DNA from: Methanosarcinales archaeon
GTDB taxonomy: Archaea > Halobacteriota > Methanosarcinia > Methanosarcinales > Methanogasteraceae
DNA length: 5,619 nucleotides
NCBI GenBank assembly: GCA_030666765.1
Contig: DAOUXE010000096.1
Span: forward strand, 1 to 5,619
Direction of reading: 5' to 3'
Below are positions 1-3,987 of the stretch, piece after piece. A program made the translations under genes and the position numbers. Positions within the stretch are counted from its first letter, which is position 1, and every line of letters starts with the position of its first letter. The notes under the pieces were generated by a model that worked only from the letters and a program-made list of their open reading frames with translations, was not told where the DNA came from and made no database searches.

Positions 1-384
1 CGCCTGATCCCCGAAGTACTTCGCGATATCATTGATGAGATCCGGGTTCTTGAGTGCCGCGGTGTGGGCGGGGACCTTGTCCGCTCCTGAGTTAAACGCA
101 GTCCTCGCTTCGGCAAGCCCTCTGATGCCGCCGCCGACCGTGAGTGGCATGAAGACGTTCTCAGAGGTCTTCTCGAGGACCTTTGCCATCGTCTCCCGCC
201 TCTCGTGCGAGGCAGTGATGTCAAGGAAGATCAGTTCGTCTGCGCCCTGTCGGTCATATTCTTCTGCAAGCTCCCATGGGATGCCTGCGTCCCTGATCTG
301 CTTGAACTGGACTCCTTTCACAACCCTGCCCTGCGCAACTCCGAGATCGCAGTCGAGGCACGGAATGATTCGTTTTGCTAACAT
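1..384 (-). CDS. hisF: Imidazole glycerol phosphate synthase, cyclase subunit HisF (partial, N-terminal 128 residues)
   Basis: This is the cyclase subunit that, with HisH, converts PRFAR and glutamine-derived ammonia to imidazole glycerol phosphate and AICAR in histidine synthesis; it is a cytoplasmic (beta/alpha)8 barrel. The start [11 protein letters not shown] is typical of the family and carries the first catalytic aspartate (D11). The [14 protein letters not shown] and TVGGGIR (about residues 83-88) segments follow. The window edge cuts the gene after 128 of about 270 residues, so the second catalytic aspartate is not visible. A GGAG stands 8 bases before the ATG. The gene follows the PIN gene by 69 bases and is probably in the same transcription unit as hisH. 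Two spots are odd: the usual GDPVE motif reads GIPWE (residues 34-38), and the usual S-x-N-T-A-A segment reads P-A-H-T-A-A (105-110). The identification is secure. Confidence 0.96.
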   Translation of the reverse strand, partial: MLAKRIIPCLDCDLGVAQGRVVKGVQFKQIRDAGIPWELAEEYDRQGADELIFLDITASHERRETMAKVLEKTSENVFMPLTVGGGIRGLAEARTAFNSGADKVPAHTAALKNPDLINDIAKYFGDQA

Positions 385-392
385 TTGATCGT

Positions 393-396
393 CTCC
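393..396 (-). promoter_or_regulatory. Ribosome binding site of hisF
   Basis: GGAG on the minus strand, 8 bases before the hisF ATG, is complementary to the 16S rRNA 3' end. It fixes the hisF start and shows that hisF is translated with its own site although it lies downstream of the toxin-like gene. Confidence 0.6.
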
Positions 397-453
397 ATAA
401 AGTTTTCACATAAATCCGATGCTGCGGGCAGTCGCGCCATGATATGGTTCCCG

Positions 454-960
454 CTATACAAATGCCACTGCTGTTCCAAACATCTGTAATAAATCATCAT
501 AATTGTTTTGAGAGATTATCTCCCGGTCAAGTGCAGTCTCCAGCACATCCCCGGTTCCAATCACCTTGAATTTGAATAAGGACGGTATACTGAGAACAAA
601 CTTGATAACCGCCCTATCGTCAGCGATCAGGAGTTTTGCACAAAGTTCCATCGCCAATGATATCGCTTCAACTTCGCCTGCATGAATACCGGTCAACATT
701 TTCCCGATATCGGGGTGCCTGATCACATTCTGAACCAGCGCCAGCCCGAGATCAACGCTTGTCGGTTTTACGATTATCCAATCCTTGCATGCTGCATCGA
801 TTCTTCGGGCATCGGAATAACCTTTCGAAAGTCCGGATTTAACCGCCTCGTCATGTACTTCTGTCGGAACGTTGACGTTTTCCAAGAGATCTTTTAAGAT
901 GTATAACTTATCCGCCTTTGAAAGATATATCAGAGGGGTTGTATTGCTGACTACAATCAA
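454..960 (-). CDS. PIN-like DUF3368 protein, probable toxin of a UPF0175/PIN pair
   Basis: This 168-residue protein matches the DUF3368 branch of the PIN superfamily, whose better-known relatives (VapC) are metal-dependent ribonucleases. Visible family marks are VSNTTPLIYL at residues 4-13, VPTEVHDEAV at 31-40, HAGEVEAISLA with acidic E96 and E98, LLIADDRAV with D114 and D115, and GTGDVL at 135-140. The first acidic position of classical PIN domains is N6 here; as far as I recall this Asn is common in DUF3368, so it does not by itself mean inactivity. The start is a TTG whose bases overlap the TGA stop of the upstream UPF0175 gene (TTGA), the likely sign of translational coupling; no ATG fits at the N terminus. 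Toxin activity is inferred from family and context, not shown. Confidence 0.85.
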   Translation of the reverse strand: MIVVSNTTPLIYLSKADKLYILKDLLENVNVPTEVHDEAVKSGLSKGYSDARRIDAACKDWIIVKPTSVDLGLALVQNVIRHPDIGKMLTGIHAGEVEAISLAMELCAKLLIADDRAVIKFVLSIPSLFKFKVIGTGDVLETALDREIISQNNYDDLLQMFGTAVAFV

Positions 961-1214
961 TGTTCCATTCTCCCAATCTGGATCCGAGCGCCCCTTTCTG
1001 CCAGCAGGTCAATCATCTCCCACGACGACACCCCCATGATCTCCGCGGCTTTCCAGAGCGATATCATCCCATCCGAATACATCCCGACGACCTTCTTTTC
1101 GATTAATTCGTGCAACAGTGAAGCTATCGTCTCACTTATTTCGGTTCTTTCGATCTTTGCAATCTCTACAAGTGGATAAATCTCGCGTTCCTCTATTTTT
1201 AGTAGCATCTCCAT
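957..1214 (-). CDS. UPF0175 family small protein, probable antitoxin
   Basis: This 85-residue protein has the UPF0175 signature in its C-terminal half: a GMISLWKAAEIMGVSSWEM segment at about residues 49-67 followed by LLAERGARI. The segment is predicted to form a helix-turn-helix-like DNA-binding unit. Members typically stand directly before PIN/DUF3368 genes and are treated as antitoxins that bind the toxin and may repress the promoter. Here the stop overlaps the start of the PIN gene, which supports that pairing. The start is the ATG at 1214, chosen because a strong GGAGGT lies 9 bases upstream; a second ATG two codons in is also possible. The N-terminal half (about 1-45) is rich in Glu, Ile and Leu and is likely helical. 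Confidence 0.88.
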   Translation of the reverse strand: MEMLLKIEEREIYPLVEIAKIERTEISETIASLLHELIEKKVVGMYSDGMISLWKAAEIMGVSSWEMIDLLAERGARIQIGRMEH

Positions 1215-1216
1215 AT

Positions 1217-1303
1217 TCAGTCAACCTCCGGAACCAGAATGGCTTCTGACCGATCATAAACGTTGCCCACGCCCGCAACGAATCCAAATTCCACAAAGTT
1301 CAT
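1217..1303 (-). CDS. Possible 28-residue small protein coupled to hisH, or a truncated gene remnant
   Basis: A short ORF begins with an ATG that overlaps the TGA stop of hisH in an ATGA junction and ends with TGA 2 bases before the ATG of the UPF0175 gene. Its product starts MNFVEFGFVAGVGNVYDRSE and ends ILVPEVD. I do not recognise the family. The tight packing on both sides, typical of operon junctions, is the main reason to list it. It could be a real microprotein, a leader that couples translation of hisH to the toxin-antitoxin pair, the leftover 5' end of a gene interrupted when that pair arrived, or chance, since an ORF of 28 codons is short enough to occur randomly. Confidence 0.35.
   Translation of the reverse strand: MNFVEFGFVAGVGNVYDRSEAILVPEVD
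1224..1229 (-). promoter_or_regulatory. Strong ribosome binding site of the UPF0175 gene
   Basis: GGAGGT on the minus strand lies 9 bases before the ATG and is the strongest Shine-Dalgarno match in the window. It sits inside the last codons of the preceding 28-codon ORF, so ribosomes finishing that ORF would pass over it. A strong site for the antitoxin and none for the coupled TTG-started PIN gene would favour excess antitoxin (inference). Confidence 0.7.
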
Positions 1304-1911
1304 GTAACCATCTCCACGAAGTTCTTCAGAATCAGAAGTCCTTTTTTGCTCGATTTCTCCGGATGGAACTGAACTGCATGGATATTGTCCTTCTCAACCA
1401 CCGCAGCCATATCCACGCCGTAATCGGTCGTTGCGGCGATTACGCGCTCGTCATCTGGGACGCAGTAATAGGAATGTACAAAATAGAAGAAATCACCATC
1501 ATCGATCCCTGCGAGCAGATCCGAGTCCCGGTTGTTCCGGTGTAGCGTAAGCTCGTTCCACCCCATCTGCGGGATTTTAACCCCGTCCGGGAGACGGATA
1601 ACATCCCCCTTAATTAGCCCGAACCCGGCAACATCGCTCTCCTCACTCCTCTCGAACAACACCTGCATCCCGATGCAGATTCCAAGCAGGGGTGTGCCAG
1701 AATCTACCAACTCCAATAATCCATCCGCAAACGGCGCAAGATTACGCATTGCATCACCGAAAGACCCGACGCCCGGGATAACAACAGCGTCTGCGTCCAA
1801 ATCTGAAAGACTCTTGCTATCCGATATGATAACCGGATTTCCACCCACCTTCGCAAGCGCATTGTGGATGCTACGGAGATTTCCCATACCATAGTCGATT
1901 ATTGCGATCAT
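1300..1911 (-). CDS. hisH: Imidazole glycerol phosphate synthase, glutamine amidotransferase subunit HisH
   Basis: HisH hydrolyses glutamine and passes ammonia through the HisF barrel. The 203-residue product is full length for the family (about 200). It starts MIAIIDYGMGNLRS and has PGVGSFGDAM near residues 46-55, the nucleophile C79 in GICIGMQ, PQMGWNEL near 114-121, and H183 and E185 in QFHPEKS, giving a complete Cys-His-Glu triad. A longer reading from an ATG at 1929 adds six residues, but I reject it: family members begin with MIAIIDYG, and a TTAATAAA box is centred 26-27 bases before the ATG at 1911, which places the transcription start on that ATG. No Shine-Dalgarno precedes it, so the message is probably leaderless. 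The hisF gene is separated from it by a toxin-antitoxin pair. A second broken hisH start lies near guaA. Confidence 0.96.
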   Translation of the reverse strand: MIAIIDYGMGNLRSIHNALAKVGGNPVIISDSKSLSDLDADAVVIPGVGSFGDAMRNLAPFADGLLELVDSGTPLLGICIGMQVLFERSEESDVAGFGLIKGDVIRLPDGVKIPQMGWNELTLHRNNRDSDLLAGIDDGDFFYFVHSYYCVPDDERVIAATTDYGVDMAAVVEKDNIHAVQFHPEKSSKKGLLILKNFVEMVT

Positions 1912-1933
1912 AATTAATCGATGTTGCATATTG

Positions 1934-1941
1934 TTTATTAA
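1934..1941 (-). promoter_or_regulatory. TATA-like box of hisH
   Basis: TTAATAAA on the minus strand is centred about 26.5 bases before the hisH ATG at 1911. That is the usual distance from an archaeal TATA box to the transcription start, so a leaderless message beginning at the ATG is expected. The same 8-base word occurs in front of guaA. The call is by spacing and A/T content only. Confidence 0.5.
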
Positions 1942-1983
1942 TTGAACGATCGTGTATTCTCCAACCCATCGATAGCTTTCACG

Positions 1984-2376
1984 CTAACCAAACAGTTGCA
2001 AAACCTCATTTTTGCTCAGTTTCTGGCGGCGCTTCTGATCGTCCCATATCTTCCGGAAATAATAGAAATATTCATAAAGTTTAAATATATTTTTTGTATA
2101 TACGACCTCTCCTTTCTCCATCACCTCCGCCTTGAGATAGAGTGGCATCAGCTCAAACACTCTCACATCATATCGTGCATCACGTACGTTCGACAGAATC
2201 CGTCTTGAAAATCCAATCTTATCGTCTATTACGGGCGCAACAATGCTTATGTCGATGTCGCTACGTTCACTATCGTCCCCTGCGGCAAGAGAACCATAGA
2301 GCAATATGCCCAGAACATCATCAAGCAATGGCTCAAAATCCTTCTTCACTCTTCGTTTAACTTCTTCCTTATCCAT
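1984..2376 (-). CDS. MNT-type nucleotidyltransferase, MntA-like antitoxin
   Basis: This 130-residue protein is a minimal nucleotidyltransferase with the polymerase-beta fold. LLYGSLAAGDDSERSDIDIS holds the GSx10DxD signature (G28, S29, D40, D42), and YDVRVFE supplies the third metal-binding aspartate, D70. In characterised pairs the MntA enzyme adds AMP groups to a tyrosine of the partner HEPN toxin and so neutralises it. The gene overlaps the end of the HEPN gene by 31 bases in a different frame, so its expression is probably coupled; its own ribosome binding site is weak (GTGGT about 9 bases upstream). The C-terminal 30 residues are rich in Lys, Arg and Tyr and probably helical. All three catalytic aspartates are present, so the enzyme should be active. 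The partner role is inferred from gene order. Confidence 0.92.
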   Translation of the reverse strand: MDKEEVKRRVKKDFEPLLDDVLGILLYGSLAAGDDSERSDIDISIVAPVIDDKIGFSRRILSNVRDARYDVRVFELMPLYLKAEVMEKGEVVYTKNIFKLYEYFYYFRKIWDDQKRRQKLSKNEVLQLFG

Positions 2377-2777
2377 GTTTCTACCACATCAACAAATCCC
2401 ATAATCTCTGGCAGCATGTCCAATATATTCTCAAACGCAAGAATGTCATCGGTATGGTTGTACTGATGCACAAGTCGGTTCCTTAGACCGTTCGCCTCAA
2501 TCAATATTGATCTCATCCCTTCCTCGATTACTCCAAGCGATTCAATATTTGTATAATCATCCTTAGGAACAGTCTTCTCATCCTTGCATGCCATGGCAAT
2601 ACAGTCCATTGACGCCTCTACAATCTCCTGAAAAGCCTTGTATGTTGCCAATTTCGTTTTTTCATCATGTACAAAATCTTCTGAGTCATACCCACCTATC
2701 CAGTCATTTATTTCGTTATTCCTTTTCAGAATAATATTTATTTTATCTCTGTATCGCTTTGCACGTTCTATTTCCAT
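2346..2777 (-). CDS. HEPN domain protein (DUF86), HepT-like toxin
   Basis: This 143-residue, mostly helical protein carries the DUF86/HepT signature: RNRLVHQY, which is the RX4HXY motif (R99, H104, Y106), followed by N-x-x-DDILAFENI. In characterised HepT proteins Arg and His form the ribonuclease site and the tyrosine two residues after His is AMPylated by MntA. All three are intact here, so both the toxic activity and its control look preserved. The start is the ATG at 2777, with GGTGA 5 bases upstream; an in-frame GTG at 2789 would add four residues but lies inside that ribosome binding site. The toxin gene precedes the antitoxin gene, the usual order for HepT-MntA. It lies 73 bases after the 270-residue gene and may be transcribed with it. 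Confidence 0.9.
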   Translation of the reverse strand: MEIERAKRYRDKINIILKRNNEINDWIGGYDSEDFVHDEKTKLATYKAFQEIVEASMDCIAMACKDEKTVPKDDYTNIESLGVIEEGMRSILIEANGLRNRLVHQYNHTDDILAFENILDMLPEIMGFVDVVETWIRKKLNEE

Positions 2778-2782
2778 AATTC

Positions 2783-2787
2783 TCACC
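2783..2787 (-). promoter_or_regulatory. Ribosome binding site deciding the HEPN start
   Basis: GGTGA on the minus strand lies 5 bases before the ATG at 2777 and pairs with the archaeal 16S rRNA tail. It favours that ATG over the upstream GTG at 2789, which overlaps the site. Confidence 0.6.
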
Positions 2788-2794
2788 ACCTACA

Positions 2795-2802
2795 CTTATA
2801 AA
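2795..2802 (-). promoter_or_regulatory. Possible TATA box before the HEPN-MNT pair
   Basis: TTTATAAG on the minus strand is a good archaeal TATA-like word, but its centre is only about 21 bases from the HEPN ATG. That is short: the start of transcription would fall at or just inside the ATG. A second A/T-rich stretch (2810-2818) is better spaced for a short leader that includes the ribosome binding site. The pair may therefore have its own promoter, or simply be read from upstream. Confidence 0.25.
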
Positions 2803-2833
2803 CGTCGGCAATAATATGATGCTCGGTGATTCG

Positions 2834-2843
2834 TTTCATGAAA
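2834..2843. repeat. 10-base palindrome in the gap before HEPN-MNT
   Basis: TTTCATGAAA is a perfect palindrome in the 73-base gap between the 270-residue gene and the HEPN gene. It could be a half of an operator for autoregulation of the toxin-antitoxin pair, but one 10-base palindrome can easily arise by chance. Confidence 0.2.
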
Positions 2844-2850
2844 TCGCGTA

Positions 2851-3663
2851 TTACAATTCATGTTGGAAGTCATATTTCGGGTAGTCATAGAATTTGTATT
2901 CAAATCCGCCTACAGTGTAGAGCATTTTTTTGAAAATGAAATTCGTTGGAGACTTAAACCAATAGTTATGCGTGATGGTTTTATTTGTTTGTTGCCTTAT
3001 TATTATATCTAAATTATAGCTATAAAATATAATTCCTGCCAATTTTTGGTTTTCATCGACAAATTCCATTGCATTCTCAATATATTCTTTTAGGTTCGGG
3101 AGTGCTCCAACATTGACTAAAAATACAGAATCTCCCTCAGTTTCGTCAAAATCAGACAGTTTCTTATTTATTTTATCTCTTAAATTACCGACATCTGAGG
3201 TATCGCCATCTGGAACATACACTTCTATATATACTCGTTTACCATCGCTAAATACAACCAGATCAAAATCTCCGTCACCTACTTCTGGCTCAAATTCATA
3301 AGACCACGATTTCGATTTGAAAGCCACTGCAATACGAAACTCTTCCAATGTACTGTAGAACTCCCGATGATCATCCTTGCATTTTGTAATTTTTCTTCTT
3401 ATTGTTTTGATTTCAGCTGGATTATCTGGAGTGAGTTCTTCCACAAAATTGAGGCAATTTAAAACCAGAACGTGGTTATAGATACGATTCTCTTTTTCGA
3501 GTCTTTCCCACAAAGTCCGTTCCGGTTTGTTGTTCAACTCATCCAAAGTTACATTATCATCGATAAACCTCATGAGGGGGTGATTCTCATCTTTTCCCAT
3601 TCCACTAAAATCGTTCCCAAGCAGCAATTTCATTATTTTTTTCCTCGACATTTTTCTGTCCAT
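2851..3663 (-). CDS. Unrecognised 270-residue protein with a possible PD-(D/E)XK nuclease-like core
   Basis: I do not recognise this family. The N-terminal 100 residues are charged and probably helical. The middle resembles a restriction-endonuclease fold: helix LEEFRIAVAF (106-115, with E107/E108), a strand ending in GDFDLVVFSDG (131-141, with D132 and D134), then a strand VYIEVYVP (144-151) with E147. In PD-(D/E)XK enzymes this pattern is E, D, then E-x-K; here the lysine position is Tyr149, so it is a variant or an inactive relative. There is no signal peptide or membrane segment. The gene is clearly richer in A/T than guaA or hisF, which points to recent acquisition. The start is the ATG at 3663, with GGGGT upstream; the ATG at 3651 is an alternative. 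It is co-directional with HEPN-MNT and may belong with it. The nuclease idea is tentative; that it is a real gene is fairly sure. Confidence 0.75.
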   Translation of the reverse strand: MDRKMSRKKIMKLLLGNDFSGMGKDENHPLMRFIDDNVTLDELNNKPERTLWERLEKENRIYNHVLVLNCLNFVEELTPDNPAEIKTIRRKITKCKDDHREFYSTLEEFRIAVAFKSKSWSYEFEPEVGDGDFDLVVFSDGKRVYIEVYVPDGDTSDVGNLRDKINKKLSDFDETEGDSVFLVNVGALPNLKEYIENAMEFVDENQKLAGIIFYSYNLDIIIRQQTNKTITHNYWFKSPTNFIFKKMLYTVGGFEYKFYDYPKYDFQHEL

Positions 3664-3695
3664 AACAAAGACCCCAATCCATTTTCGAGCAACGT

Positions 3696-3719
3696 GTTTT
3701 TAACTTTTCGGTTAAAAAC
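3696..3719. repeat. Perfect 9-base inverted repeat before the 270-residue gene
   Basis: GTTTTTAAC and GTTAAAAAC form perfect 9-base arms around a 6-base spacer (TTTTCG). The repeat lies 32 bases before the start of the 270-residue gene and just downstream of a TTAATAAA box, at the expected transcription start. That position suits an operator for repression. As RNA it would be a weak A/T-rich hairpin. A terminator role is unlikely because no upstream minus-strand gene ends nearby apart from the hisH remnant. Confidence 0.45.
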
Positions 3720-3720
3720 C

Positions 3721-3728
3721 TTTATTAA
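3721..3728 (-). promoter_or_regulatory. Possible TATA box of the 270-residue gene
   Basis: TTAATAAA on the minus strand is the same word as the hisH box. It predicts transcription starting near 3698 and a leader of about 35 bases, with the inverted repeat at 3696-3719 over the start site. The call rests on word and spacing only. Confidence 0.3.
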
Positions 3729-3811
3729 AGTTTTGAAAGATATGCATGCAGAACACTTCTTCAACCACACGCATTGCAGTGACACCACATACGGGGCAAA
3801 CACACAGGATA

Positions 3812-3824
3812 ACAATACTATTGT
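3812..3824. repeat. 13-base palindrome inside the gap between the 270-residue gene and the hisH remnant
   Basis: ACAATA-C-TATTGT has perfect 6-base arms around one base. It lies in the stretch 3664-3852, which holds no convincing gene on either strand. Its role is unknown; a protein-binding site or the scar of a rearrangement is possible, and so is chance. Confidence 0.2.
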
Positions 3825-3852
3825 CAAGGCATCGGGGGTCTTTGCCATCATC

Positions 3853-3908
3853 AGCGCGTTGTGAATGCTACGGAGGTTCCCCCTGCCATAGTCGATCGCT
3901 GCGATCAT
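3853..3908 (-). pseudogene. hisH: Truncated 5' end of a second hisH
   Basis: The minus strand starts MIAAIDYGRGNLRSIHNAL, matching the first 19 residues of the intact hisH at 17 positions; the DNA (56 bases against 1856-1911) agrees at 47. Most differences are silent, so both copies evolved as working genes before this one was cut. After the Leu codon, similarity stops abruptly: the reading frame runs on for about 70 codons of unrelated sequence into the 270-residue gene's 5' end, with no HisH motifs. Cys79, His183 and Glu185 equivalents are absent, so the product could not be a glutaminase. Its third positions are richer in G/C (GGC, GGG, AAC, CTG) than in the intact copy, closer to the style of guaA, which suggests that this is the older resident copy. 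It lies divergent to guaA with an 79-base gap. Confidence 0.85.
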
Positions 3909-3935
3909 GCATGTATTCGAGTCTCGCGTGAATCA

Positions 3936-3943
3936 TTTATTAA
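3936..3943 (+). promoter_or_regulatory. TATA-like box of guaA
   Basis: TTTATTAA is centred 48 bases before the guaA ATG. A start about 26 bases downstream, near 3966, gives a leader of about 22 bases that contains the ribosome binding site. The near-palindromic word could also have served the divergent hisH remnant, although its distance to that ATG (about 31 bases) is less ideal. Confidence 0.45.
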
Positions 3944-3976
3944 ACAATCGATCTCATGATTGTGGCATAATCAGAA

Positions 3977-3981
3977 GAGGT
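3977..3981 (+). promoter_or_regulatory. Ribosome binding site deciding the guaA start
   Basis: GAGGT lies 6 bases before the ATG at 3988 and supports that start over the in-frame ATG at 3907, which would add 27 residues with no counterpart in GMP synthases. Confidence 0.7.
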
Positions 3982-3987
3982 CATGAT

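Noticed and set aside
179..190. CTTTGCCATC shared by hisF and the region beside the hisH remnant (3840-3850)
   Set aside because: A 10-base match within 5.6 kb is expected by chance several times, and the flanks do not align.
32..388. 118-codon plus-strand ORF opposite hisF
   Set aside because: It is a Ser/Pro-rich shadow of the well-supported hisF coding strand.
1912..1929. Six-residue extension of HisH from the ATG at 1929
   Set aside because: Family proteins begin at MIAIIDYG, and the ATG at 1929 would lie upstream of the predicted transcription start.
1917..1973. ATCGATG/CATCGAT inverted pair around the hisH promoter
   Set aside because: The arms are only 7 bases, far apart and contain the self-palindromic ATCGAT, so chance is a sufficient explanation.
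3472..3864. 130-codon plus-strand ORF
   Set aside because: It is antisense to the 5' part of the 270-residue gene and continues through the intergenic gap; no motif or ribosome binding site was seen.
3633..3908. 91-codon minus-strand ORF starting at the hisH remnant
   Set aside because: Only the first 19 codons resemble HisH; the rest has no recognisable family and runs out of frame into the start of the 270-residue gene. It is best read as a remnant plus chance open frame.
3907..3987. 27-residue N-terminal extension of GuaA from the ATG at 3907
   Set aside because: It lies upstream of the predicted transcription start and TATA-like box, has no counterpart in GMP synthases, and the ATG at 3988 has a well-spaced GAGGT.
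3664..3987. Possible small RNA or tRNA in the long gap before guaA
   Set aside because: No tRNA-like stems, conserved T-loop words or stable G/C hairpins were found; the gap holds only the inverted repeats, the hisH remnant and promoter-like boxes already listed.
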